A stretch of 5,496 bases of DNA, taken from NCBI GenBank assembly GCA_016284975.1, contig JAEEPV010000376.1:1-5496 (forward strand), in the 5' to 3' direction. How positions within the stretch are numbered: the first letter of the stretch is position 1; each line of letters starts with the position of its first letter. The translations under genes were made by a program, and so were the position numbers. Shown here piece after piece: positions 1 to 5,496 of this stretch. The stretch comes from Solobacterium sp. (GTDB taxonomy: Bacteria; Bacillota_I; Bacilli_A; Erysipelotrichales; Erysipelotrichaceae). Under the pieces are notes generated by a model. The model was not told the DNA's origin. It saw only the letters and a program-made list of their open reading frames with translations, and made no database searches.

Positions 1-372
1 GCGCTCGCGGTCATTCAGGTTCCAGCCGGCCGGACATCCGATATAAAAACAGGAACTGTCATCATTGCGAAGCAGGTTTCCGCTGGAATACAGCTGGCCC
101 AGTACACCAGCCGCAAAACTGCGGATATCCTGTTCTACCGCACGATCCTTCAGAAAACGTGACTTAAAGCGAATCCGTCTTTTTTTAGCGTCCTTTGCGT
201 AACAGGCATTCTCTCCAATGAGGAGCGTTCCGTCGGACAGTGCTGCATAAGCCGTAATAAAACTGCGGACCCCCTCGATCTCGAGGATGGTCGGCGGTAT
301 TTCACTGTTTTTTTCGAGCAGGGCAATCGCAGACTCCGCATCACCCAAATCAAATCCGTAAAATCGTTTCAT
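1..372 (-). CDS. Hsp70/DnaK-like actin-fold ATPase, N-terminal part (cut by left window edge)
   Basis: The 124 visible residues follow the start of an Hsp70 nucleotide-binding domain. Residues 4-14 (FYGFDLGDAES) match the DnaK phosphate-1 loop (IGIDLGTTNS). Residues 34-55, with GVRSFITAY and GTLLIGENA, match DnaK GDRTTPSIIAY and GETLVGQPA. FKSRFL around K70 lies where DnaK has IKRLIG with its catalytic Lys70. CPAGWNLNDRER at 113-124 matches VPAYFNDAQRQ. By family, this would be a cytosolic ATP-dependent chaperone or chaperone-like ATPase; its client is unknown. Oddities are that the DnaK Thr11 and Thr12 are replaced by Asp and Ala, and that the segment before CPAGW is shorter than in DnaK. 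This is therefore a divergent paralogue and not the housekeeping dnaK. The start ATG shares its A with the upstream stop codon (TGATG), indicating translational coupling to the membrane protein gene. The peptide-binding half, if present, lies outside the window. The family call is firm and the role is not. Confidence 0.82.
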   Translation of the reverse strand, partial: MKRFYGFDLGDAESAIALLEKNSEIPPTILEIEGVRSFITAYAALSDGTLLIGENACYAKDAKKRRIRFKSRFLKDRAVEQDIRSFAAGVLGQLYSSGNLLRNDDSSCFYIGCPAGWNLNDRER

Positions 373-1250
373 CACCAATCTCCCGAGACAATTCCTTTTT
401 TCAATAGCTGACCGTCTTTTACAAGTGCCGGACGGATCGTCTCATGTTTTTCTCCCGGAATCACATCAAACCAGCTGCGGTATTCATCGCTGTATTCTAC
501 CGCCTCAATTCCTTTTTGATGGAGATAGAATGGCACTTTGGAAATCTGATCAAGGGCATACTGTCCATCTTTTGCAAGAGACGCTTCCAGAAGATCACTG
601 TAAAATGACAGATCTGCCTTTTCCTGTGTCGGATCCTGATTTTTCTGTTCTTCTTCCATGCGCCTTGCAGAAAGCGCATCTGTGATGTTCCGGTCGGTAA
701 CCAGAAGAATCGCATGAAGTGTGCGGTACACTTTCTCCGCATCAACACGCGGCTCCGCCTTCAGTTCTTTTTCGCTGTAAGTTGCCTTCGTGGTTTTCCG
801 GAAAAAGCGTCCCGAAAGAAACAGACATGCAAGACCGCCAAAGAAAGCAACAGCGATCAGAGGCGTTTCGAACACTTTATTCAGTGCCATATCGACTCCG
901 GCCATCACCAAAGTTGAGGCAATCGTCAAAATCAGACCTGCGACCAGAAGCAGGATTCCTTTCAGACTGACTTTCTTTTTTTCATCGGTCAGAAGTTTTC
1001 CGCCCTGTTCCCAGATCTTGATATCACCAATCCCGTCAAGTAACGGCACTGCCATTCTGGCTGTCTGCAGCATTTCTGCCGCGCATCTGCGTTCAAAATC
1101 ATCACTGCACTGTTCGTTATACTCATAAAGAAGGCGATCAAATTCTGACTCTATTACAGGAATTGCCCTTTCAGGAGTACCAGCCTGCTGTAAGGATGCC
1201 AGGAGCTTCTCCCGGTCTTTTTCGAGATAGCTTTGCAAGTTCATATTCAT
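372..1250 (-). CDS. Two-segment membrane protein with GrpE-like C-terminal region, partner of the Hsp70-like gene
   Basis: This protein has about 292 residues and I do not recognise the whole as a named family. Counting from the ATG at 1250, residues 1-80 are charged and helical. Hydrophobic segments at about 98-119 (GILLLVAGLILTIASTL) and 130-148 (PLIAVAFFGGLACLFLSG) are flanked by KKKVSLK and RFFRKTTK, so both ends should be cytoplasmic. Residues 155-240 are again helical and charged. The C-terminus (about 240-292) has the pattern L-x3-KGIEAVE, then FD, then HETI, V-x-DG and KGIV. This resembles the GrpE segment running from the last helix into the beta wing (LxKFGVExIE...FDPxxHEAv...V...GxV), but it ends before the final GrpE strands. 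I infer a membrane-bound nucleotide-exchange or recruiting partner for the Hsp70-like protein, whose start overlaps this stop. A TTG at 1256 and an ATG at 1244 are alternative starts; none has a strong Shine-Dalgarno sequence. Confidence 0.72.
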   Translation of the reverse strand: MNMNLQSYLEKDREKLLASLQQAGTPERAIPVIESEFDRLLYEYNEQCSDDFERRCAAEMLQTARMAVPLLDGIGDIKIWEQGGKLLTDEKKKVSLKGILLLVAGLILTIASTLVMAGVDMALNKVFETPLIAVAFFGGLACLFLSGRFFRKTTKATYSEKELKAEPRVDAEKVYRTLHAILLVTDRNITDALSARRMEEEQKNQDPTQEKADLSFYSDLLEASLAKDGQYALDQISKVPFYLHQKGIEAVEYSDEYRSWFDVIPGEKHETIRPALVKDGQLLKKGIVSGDW

Positions 1251-1285
1251 TACCAATTGTTTTCTTATCTATGATTACTTCTTTT

Positions 1286-1291
1286 ATTATA
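1286..1291 (-). promoter_or_regulatory. Candidate -10 box for the membrane protein/Hsp70-like pair
   Basis: On the minus strand this is a perfect TATAAT, 35 bases before the ATG at 1250, which would give a leader of roughly 29 bases. The -35 region is poor: the best hexamer, TAGATG at an 18-base spacing, matches the consensus at three of six positions. An activator may therefore be needed. The call rests on the -10 match and position only. Confidence 0.5.
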
Positions 1292-1325
1292 GTAAATCTT
1301 TTCAAAAATCATCTATCGGATAATG

Positions 1326-1353
1326 CAAGTGCAGAATACCCAAGTGCAGAATA
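1326..1353 (-). repeat. Tandem 13-bp direct repeat upstream of the promoter, possible operator
   Basis: The 13-mer CAAGTGCAGAATA (plus strand) occurs exactly at 1326-1338 and again at 1341-1353, separated by two bases, giving a 15-bp period. It lies about 35-67 bp upstream of the TATAAT of the Hsp70-like unit on the transcribed strand. Exact tandem half-sites at this position suit binding by an activator or repressor, but no known operator is recognised. A chance or degenerating duplication is the alternative. Confidence 0.45.
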
Positions 1354-1396
1354 ATACTCTTTTTTCTGAACAATTATGCTTAAATAGCCCGCATAC

Positions 1397-1460
1397 AAAA
1401 AGGAGCTGAACGCTCCCAGCCGATTCAGCAGTACAGAATCGGTCAGTCTTTTCAGCTCCT
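1397..1460 (-). terminator. fucO: Rho-independent terminator of fucO
   Basis: This lies 29 bases after the fucO stop codon, read on the minus strand. The arms AGGAGCTGAA (1401-1410) and TTCAGCTCCT (1451-1460) pair perfectly over 10 bp. Inside them, CCGATTC (1420-1426) pairs with GAATCGG (1436-1442) around a 9-base loop. In the transcript the structure ends with CTCC followed by TTTTTG (T run at 1397-1401). A smaller alternative hairpin, GGAGC-GTTCA-GCTCC (1402-1416), sits directly against the same T run and would compete for the same bases. The structure separates fucO from the Hsp70-like unit downstream. Confidence 0.85.
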
Positions 1461-1488
1461 GAGTCAGGTGAAAGAGTTTTTTCAGAGA

Positions 1489-2634
1489 TTACATCAGTTT
1501 GCGGAACATCTCTTCAAATTCCGCCAGAGAAGCAGGTCTCGGATTACCCGGGGCGCAGGCATCTGCCGCAGCGGACTCACAGAGGAACGGAAGGTCTTCT
1601 TCCTTCAGTTTCTCAAGCTTGGTCGGGATGCCAACATCTACAGACAGCTGACGGACTGCATCGATTGCCGCCTTGCGATACTCTTCCGGAGACATACCGT
1701 CTGTATCTACACCGAATGCCTCTGCAATCTTCTTGAACTTCTCGCCGGTGTATTCCTGGTTGAATTCCATAACGATCGGCAGCATCATTGCGCATGCAAC
1801 ACCATGCGGTGTGTCATAGACTGCACCGAGAGTATGAGCCATGGAATGGGCAATACCAAGACCAACATTGGAGTAAGCCATCGCAGTGACATACTGAGCA
1901 AGTGCCATTCCTTCACGGCCATCCGGATCATTATCTACTGCCTTGCGCAGATTCTTTGCGATCAGCTGAATCGCTTCGAGGTTCAGGCAGTCTGCCAGTT
2001 CCCATGCAGCACCCGTAGTGTAGCCTTCGATCGCATGTGTGAGTGCATCCATACCGGTGGAAGCTGTCAGTCCCTTCGGCATTGAGGACATCATATCCGG
2101 ATCAACAACTGCGATATCAGGAATGTCGTTCGGATCGACACAGACAAATTTACGACGCTTCTCTACATCGGTAATGACATAGTTGATTGTAGACTCTGCA
2201 CCGGTTCCACCTGTAGTCGGAACTGCAATGGTAAATACAGTACGGTTCTTGGTTGGGGAAAGACCTTCCAAAGAACGTACATCATAGAATTCCGGGTTAT
2301 TGACGATAATACCAATACCCTTACCGGTATCCATGGAGGAACCGCCGCCAATTGTAATCATGAAATCAGCTCCGGATTCCTTAAATGCGTCAACGCCGTG
2401 CTGGACATTTTCGATGGTTGGATTTGGTTTAATGTCGGAGTACACTGTGTAATCAATTCCATTCTTCGCGAGCAGATCCGTTACTTTCGCAGTAACACCA
2501 AATTTGACAAGATCCGGGTCGGAAGCAACAAACGCCTTCTTCAGTCCCTTCGCCTTGACAATCGCCGGAATCTCGTTGATTGCACCATGCCCATGATAGG
2601 AAATGCCATTTAAAACAAAACGATTTACACCCAT
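1489..2634 (-). CDS. fucO: Iron-dependent lactaldehyde reductase / alcohol dehydrogenase (FucO type, EC 1.1.1.77)
   Basis: This is a complete 381-residue protein (E. coli FucO has about 382), colinear with FucO over its whole length. It is a group III iron-containing alcohol dehydrogenase, which reduces lactaldehyde to 1,2-propanediol with NADH in the cytoplasm. Visible features are Asp39 after the first beta strand, as in NAD-preferring FucO; the nucleotide-binding GGGSSMDTGK at 96-105; TTGGTGAEST at 140-149; and the block VRSLEGLSPT at 119-128. The metal ligands are D196, H200, H263 and H277, the same numbers as in FucO, and the nearby H267 is also kept. The start ATG is preceded by AGAAGGAG 11 bases upstream. 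No fucose or rhamnose catabolic genes lie in the window, so the physiological substrate may be lactaldehyde or another short aldehyde or alcohol. The preceding gene in the same direction is an aldo/keto reductase, 128 bases away. Confidence 0.93.
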   Translation of the reverse strand: MGVNRFVLNGISYHGHGAINEIPAIVKAKGLKKAFVASDPDLVKFGVTAKVTDLLAKNGIDYTVYSDIKPNPTIENVQHGVDAFKESGADFMITIGGGSSMDTGKGIGIIVNNPEFYDVRSLEGLSPTKNRTVFTIAVPTTGGTGAESTINYVITDVEKRRKFVCVDPNDIPDIAVVDPDMMSSMPKGLTASTGMDALTHAIEGYTTGAAWELADCLNLEAIQLIAKNLRKAVDNDPDGREGMALAQYVTAMAYSNVGLGIAHSMAHTLGAVYDTPHGVACAMMLPIVMEFNQEYTGEKFKKIAEAFGVDTDGMSPEEYRKAAIDAVRQLSVDVGIPTKLEKLKEEDLPFLCESAAADACAPGNPRPASLAEFEEMFRKLM

Positions 2635-2645
2635 AATAAATTATT

Positions 2646-2675
2646 CTCCTTCTAACATTATGTATTTTCATTATA
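2646..2675 (-). promoter_or_regulatory. fucO: fucO ribosome binding site (2646-2653) and candidate -10 box (2670-2675)
   Basis: On the minus strand, AGAAGGAG at 2653-2646 is a strong Shine-Dalgarno sequence, with 11 bases to the ATG, slightly longer than usual. TATAAT at 2675-2670 would start transcription near 2663, giving a leader of about 28 bases. No good -35 hexamer is seen 16-18 bases upstream, where the sequence is TAATTT. An imperfect palindrome ATTAT-GTGAA-ATAAT (2695-2709) lies over that position and could be a regulator site. The ribosome site is firm and the promoter moderate. Confidence 0.55.
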
Positions 2676-2719
2676 GAGGCATAAATGGTTAGAAATTATG
2701 TGAAATAATGGGAACCCCC

Positions 2720-2751
2720 TTTCTGAAGTACTCTTCAGAAATTCAGAGTAC
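2720..2751. repeat. Overlapping inverted repeats between the aldo/keto reductase and fucO
   Basis: TTTCTGAAG (2720-2728) and CTTCAGAAA (2733-2741) form a perfect 9-bp inverted repeat with a 4-base loop. GTACTCT (2728-2734) and AGAGTAC (2745-2751) form a second, 7-bp inverted repeat that uses part of the same sequence, so the two hairpins exclude each other. The stretch lies just after the aldo/keto reductase stop codon and about 45-76 bp upstream of the fucO -10 box. On the minus strand it is followed by GGGGGTTCCC, not a T run, so it is not a standard intrinsic terminator. It may be an operator, a processing site or a leader structure. Confidence 0.5.
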
Positions 2752-2762
2752 CACAAGACATC

Positions 2763-3674
2763 TCAGGGAAGCGTTTTTCCGGAAGCTTTATAGATCCGGT
2801 ACCAATCTTCTCTTGTAAGCGTGATTTCTGCAGCCTGTGCAGCATTTACGATACGCTGCGGTTTTGTGGTTCCGGTAATCACCTGTATTTTGGCAGGATA
2901 CCGCAGCAGCCATGCGTAGGCAATTGCATCTTCTGTACAGCCATGCTTTTCTGCCAGCTCTTTCAGCACTTCATTGAGTTGTGCATATTCCGGATCTCCG
3001 ATAAAAACGCCGCCGAAAAACCCTTTCTGAAGTGGTGACCAGGTTTGTACGACCATTTCGTTCATACGGCAGAATTCAAGTGTTCCGCCCTCTCTCATCA
3101 CAGCTTCATCTTTCATGGTATTGACGTTGATTCCTGCATCAATTGCAGGGCAGTGCGCAATACTCATCTGAAGCTGATTAACAATAAGCTTCTGATTTAG
3201 TGCAGAAGAAATCAGCTCAATCTGATACCGGTTCATATTTGAAACGCCGAATCCACAAACTTTTCCGGATCGTTTCAGCTCGTCAAATGCTTCAGCGATT
3301 TCTTCCGGTTCCAGAAGCGCATCCGGGCGATGCAGTAAAAGACAATCAATATAATCTGTGTGAAGCCGTTCAAGTATCCCGTCAACAGAGCGAAGAATGT
3401 AATCCTTTGAGCAGTCATACATACCATTATGAATCGAGCATTTGGACTGAAGAATCACCCTGGAACGAAGAGACGGTTCCTCCTGCAGCAGTTCCCCAAA
3501 GAGAGCTTCACTTTTCCCGCCTCCGTAAATATCCGCATGATCAAAGAAATTGATGTCATGATCCAGCGCCGTTTTCACAAGTGTGTCCAGCTGTGATTTC
3601 TCCATTTCCGCAATTCTCATACAGCCGATACCAATTACGGATGCCTGCATGTCATTAAATAATAATGTTTTCAT
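2763..3674 (-). CDS. Aldo/keto reductase, YdhF-like
   Basis: This is a complete 303-residue aldo/keto reductase, a single TIM barrel expected in the cytoplasm that reduces carbonyls with NAD(P)H. The catalytic tetrad is visible as D45 (in FFDHADIYGGG), Y50, K78 (QSKC) and H115 (LLLHRPD). GFGVSN at 141-146 and NQLQMS at 166-171 are the usual substrate- and nicotinamide-contacting strands, and ITGTTKPQRI near 266-275 is the cofactor phosphate loop. The blocks DHADIYGG, HRPD, SGKV-x2-FGVSN and YAW-LR-P match E. coli YdhF, whose physiological substrate is not well defined. The ATG at 3674 is preceded by AGAGGA (3691-3686) 11 bases upstream. It lies upstream of fucO in the same direction, so the two could share a transcript, although fucO has its own candidate -10 box. 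Substrate and cofactor choice cannot be read from the sequence. Confidence 0.92.
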   Translation of the reverse strand: MKTLLFNDMQASVIGIGCMRIAEMEKSQLDTLVKTALDHDINFFDHADIYGGGKSEALFGELLQEEPSLRSRVILQSKCSIHNGMYDCSKDYILRSVDGILERLHTDYIDCLLLHRPDALLEPEEIAEAFDELKRSGKVCGFGVSNMNRYQIELISSALNQKLIVNQLQMSIAHCPAIDAGINVNTMKDEAVMREGGTLEFCRMNEMVVQTWSPLQKGFFGGVFIGDPEYAQLNEVLKELAEKHGCTEDAIAYAWLLRYPAKIQVITGTTKPQRIVNAAQAAEITLTREDWYRIYKASGKTLP

Positions 3675-3713
3675 CTTTAGTTAAATCCTCTGATATTTCT
3701 TATGGTACTAGAG

Positions 3714-3736
3714 TTGTTCCCCAGACAACAGAACAA
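3714..3736. promoter_or_regulatory. Inverted repeat in the divergent intergenic region, possible operator
   Basis: TTGTTC (3714-3719) and GAACAA (3731-3736) are perfect 6-bp inverted arms separated by 11 bases. The site lies 40-62 bp upstream of the aldo/keto reductase start and also upstream of the plus-strand HAD gene, so a bound regulator could act on both. I see no convincing -35/-10 pair for either gene in this region. No known regulator consensus is recognised. Confidence 0.3.
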
Positions 3737-3828
3737 AATTTCAGGATATGCTTACACAAAAAACTGTCACTTCTGCAATTCGGATGATTCGATCACCGAT
3801 GCAAAAGATTCTATGGTTTCATATTAGT

Positions 3829-4614
3829 ATGAAACATGCGGTATTTTTTGACATCGACGGAACACTGGCAATTCGAAGAATGGTACCGGAGAGCGCAGTA
3901 AAAGCAATTCGTATGCTGCGGGAAAACGGCACAATCGTTTTTATCTGTACCGGTCGCAACGCTTCCTATGTAAGGCGCCACTTTCAGGCATATGCAGATG
4001 GATTTATCTGTGCAAACGGACGCTATGCCTTCCTTGAAGAACGCATTCTGTATGATCACCCAATTGAAGAAACCCTTCTTGAAACCGCCAGGAAGGATGT
4101 GCTCACCTGCGGCGGCGGAATCATTTTCTTTGGAAATCGAAATGCTTACTATACCGGAGATAATGAAGGATTCAGCCGATTCAAAAGCGCACATACGGAT
4201 GAACCAATTGAATTTCTGAATTTTCTGAAGGAAACGGAACCGATCTATACATTCGATATTTTCTTTCATTCAGAAGAAGAACTGGCACTCATTCAAAAGC
4301 ACCTTCAAAACTATTGTCTTCTCAATCCACATCTTCCCTGGCCGACAGCCGATGTCACAGTTTTCCCATATGACAAAGGAACTGCACTTTCTGCAGTATG
4401 CCAGACACTCGAAATTGATAAAGACCACTCCTATGCATTCGGTGACGGGCATAATGATCTCTGTATGTTTCGCGAAGCCGGACACAATATCGCTATGGGC
4501 AACGCCGTTCCTGAATTAAAGGAATCCGCAGAGTTTGTCACATCTTCGATTCTTGAGGATGGTATCAAGAACGGCCTGATCCACTTTGGATTAATACCTC
4601 CGTTTGGACTATAA
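3829..4614 (+). CDS. Cof-type HAD-IIB family phosphatase
   Basis: From the ATG at 3829 this is a 261-residue cytoplasmic Mg-dependent phosphatase of the HAD superfamily, subclass IIB (Cof/YidA/SupH type). These proteins usually hydrolyse sugar phosphates, flavin or cofactor phosphates. All four motifs are present: motif I FFDIDGTL with nucleophile D8 and acid/base D10; motif II ICTGRN with T41; motif III K183 in PYDKGTAL; and motif IV FGDGHNDL with D206 and D210. The C2 cap lies between, at about residues 80-180, and AMGNAVPELK follows motif IV as in the family. The frame stays open upstream to an ATG at 3748, adding 27 residues that the family lacks. I prefer 3829 because MKHAVFFDIDGTL is the normal family beginning, although no clear Shine-Dalgarno sequence precedes either start. 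The gene is transcribed towards glgA. The substrate is unknown. Confidence 0.9.
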   Translation: MKHAVFFDIDGTLAIRRMVPESAVKAIRMLRENGTIVFICTGRNASYVRRHFQAYADGFICANGRYAFLEERILYDHPIEETLLETARKDVLTCGGGIIFFGNRNAYYTGDNEGFSRFKSAHTDEPIEFLNFLKETEPIYTFDIFFHSEEELALIQKHLQNYCLLNPHLPWPTADVTVFPYDKGTALSAVCQTLEIDKDHSYAFGDGHNDLCMFREAGHNIAMGNAVPELKESAEFVTSSILEDGIKNGLIHFGLIPPFGL

Positions 4615-4649
4615 AAGAGAAAGCACGCATAGGATGCCTTCTCTTTTTT
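4613..4649. terminator. Bidirectional intrinsic terminator between the HAD gene and glgA
   Basis: AAAAGAGAA (4613-4621) pairs perfectly with TTCTCTTTT (4639-4647). A short inner stem is possible as GCA/TGC (4623-4625 with 4635-4637) or as GCAT-AGG-ATGC (4627-4637). On the plus strand it ends in six T residues (4644-4649) and begins inside the HAD stop codon. On the minus strand it ends in TTTT and lies 22 bases beyond the glgA stop. It can therefore stop both convergent transcripts. Confidence 0.85.
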
Positions 4650-4671
4650 AACAACTATATAGAATTTCGTA

Positions 4672-5496
4672 TTACGGGCGAAGTTCGAGATAAACATTGC
4701 GATATTGCTTCGCAGAGTTTTCCCACGATACATCTTTTGCAAGATTACGCATAATCATATCGTTCCAGCGATCCGGATCCGTAAAGTAAAGCGTCTTGGC
4801 TCGGTTGATCGCATCCAGGAGCAAATCTGCCTCATAACGGTCAAATGTGAATCCGTTTCCTTCGTTTGTAAACTCATTATATGGCTGGACGGTGTCTTTC
4901 AGACCACCTGTTTCACGAACAATCGGAACGGTTCCATACCGCATGGCAATCAGCTGTGTGAGTCCGCACGGTTCAAACAGGCTCGGTACCAGAAGTGCAT
5001 CGGCACCGGCATAAATTGCATGCGCCAGTGTTTCGTTGTAGGAGATATAAGAACATACAGTTCCTTTATTGACACTCTCATAATAACGGAACGCATCTTC
5101 ATACTGCGGATCACCTGTTCCAAGAATGACAACCTGCGTATTGCCGTCAATCAGGGCGGGAAAAATTGCATTTACAAGATCGAGACCTTTCTGATTTGTC
5201 AGACGTGAGATCAGACCAAGCACCATCTTATTTGGATCCTTCTCAAGGCCAAGCATCTCCTGAAGGGCCAGCTTGTTTTCAATCTTCTTTCCTTCCTTTG
5301 TGCTGTAGTTTGCCTTAATGAATTTATCCGTTTCGCTATTCCAGATATCAATGTCGATGCCATTGACAATACCACGAAGCTTTCCGGAATGATAACGCAG
5401 ATGGGCATCGAGATTCTCACCGAAGAAATTGGTCTGAATTTCATAAGCATAGGTGTTGCTGACAGTGGTGATCATATCTGCATAGGCAAGACCACC
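4672..5496 (-). CDS. glgA: Glycogen synthase GlgA, C-terminal part (cut by right window edge)
   Basis: The frame is open to the window edge (GGLAYADMITTVSNTYA...), so the ATG at 5475 is internal and not the start. The visible 274 residues are a little over half of a GlgA of about 480. The enzyme transfers glucose from ADP-glucose to the non-reducing end of an alpha-1,4-glucan in the cytoplasm (glycosyltransferase family 5, GT-B fold). Landmarks are YADMITTVSNTYAYEI (compare E. coli YADHITAVSPTYAREI), LRGIVNGID, then ISRLTNQKGLDL with the Arg and Lys that bind ADP-glucose phosphates, LGTGDP, and LLVPSLFEPCGLTQL. The catalytic Glu of the last motif is encoded at 4974-4972. GTVPIVRETGGLKDTV follows, and the C-terminal helix SWENSAKQYRNVYLEL folds back as in the family. 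The gene ends with TAA. No other glg gene is visible; they would lie upstream, outside the window. The family assignment is secure. Confidence 0.95.
   Translation of the reverse strand, partial: GGLAYADMITTVSNTYAYEIQTNFFGENLDAHLRYHSGKLRGIVNGIDIDIWNSETDKFIKANYSTKEGKKIENKLALQEMLGLEKDPNKMVLGLISRLTNQKGLDLVNAIFPALIDGNTQVVILGTGDPQYEDAFRYYESVNKGTVCSYISYNETLAHAIYAGADALLVPSLFEPCGLTQLIAMRYGTVPIVRETGGLKDTVQPYNEFTNEGNGFTFDRYEADLLLDAINRAKTLYFTDPDRWNDMIMRNLAKDVSWENSAKQYRNVYLELRP

Noticed and set aside
150..353. Minus-strand 67-residue open frame inside the Hsp70-like gene
   Set aside because: It is in another frame of the Hsp70-like gene, whose own frame gives a clear family match; the 67-residue peptide is a low-complexity Arg/Ser product.
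1257..1400. Search for a CIRCE heat-shock operator upstream of the Hsp70-like unit
   Set aside because: No TTAGCACTC-N9-GAGTGCTAA-like inverted repeat is present; only the direct repeat at 1326-1353 is seen.
1468..2085. Plus-strand open frame of 205 residues opposite fucO
   Set aside because: It lies wholly antisense to a well-matched FucO gene, has no recognisable domain and is Cys/Arg rich in the manner of a shadow frame.
2695..2709. Possible Rex (redox repressor) site upstream of fucO
   Set aside because: The ATTAT-GTGAA-ATAAT dyad does not fit the Rex pattern TTGTTAA-N4-TTAACAA, so no regulator is named.
3811..4269. Minus-strand open frame of 152 residues opposite the HAD phosphatase
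   Set aside because: It is antisense to a gene with all four HAD motifs, and no motif, ribosome site or family match is seen.
4705..5208. Plus-strand open frame of 167 residues opposite glgA
   Set aside because: It is antisense to conserved GlgA motifs; the open frame follows from GlgA codon use.

Overview
The window looks like chromosomal DNA of a low-to-mid GC Gram-positive anaerobe (Bacillota, probably a gut-type Clostridia or Erysipelotrichia member). This rests on the gene families, the GAAGGAG-type ribosome binding site, TATAAT-like -10 boxes, and the pairing of an Hsp70-like gene with a small membrane protein. The species cannot be named from the sequence. No rRNA, tRNA, CRISPR array or insertion sequence was seen, and no gene-free stretch exceeds about 235 bases.

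Layout from left to right. (1) Positions 1-1250, minus strand: a two-gene unit with overlapping stop and start (TGATG). The upstream gene encodes a protein with two membrane segments and a C-terminus that reads like the start of a GrpE wing domain. The downstream gene, cut by the left edge, encodes a divergent Hsp70/DnaK-like ATPase. The unit has its own candidate promoter, with a tandem 13-bp repeat upstream. (2) Positions 1397-1460: a terminator hairpin for the gene to its right. (3) Positions 1489-2634, minus strand: fucO-like iron-dependent lactaldehyde reductase. (4) Positions 2720-2751: overlapping inverted repeats between fucO and the next gene. (5) Positions 2763-3674, minus strand: a YdhF-type aldo/keto reductase. 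(6) Positions 3675-3828: a divergent intergenic region. (7) Positions 3829-4614, plus strand: a Cof-type HAD phosphatase. (8) Positions 4613-4649: a terminator usable from both sides. (9) Positions 4672-5496, minus strand: the C-terminal 274 residues of glycogen synthase GlgA, cut by the right edge.

Most of the window is ordinary carbon metabolism: NAD-linked and probably NADPH-linked carbonyl reduction, sugar-phosphate-type dephosphorylation, and glycogen synthesis. The part most worth following is the left-end pair. I infer that it is a membrane-tethered, GrpE-like exchange factor encoded together with a non-canonical Hsp70 whose phosphate loop has lost the usual threonines.
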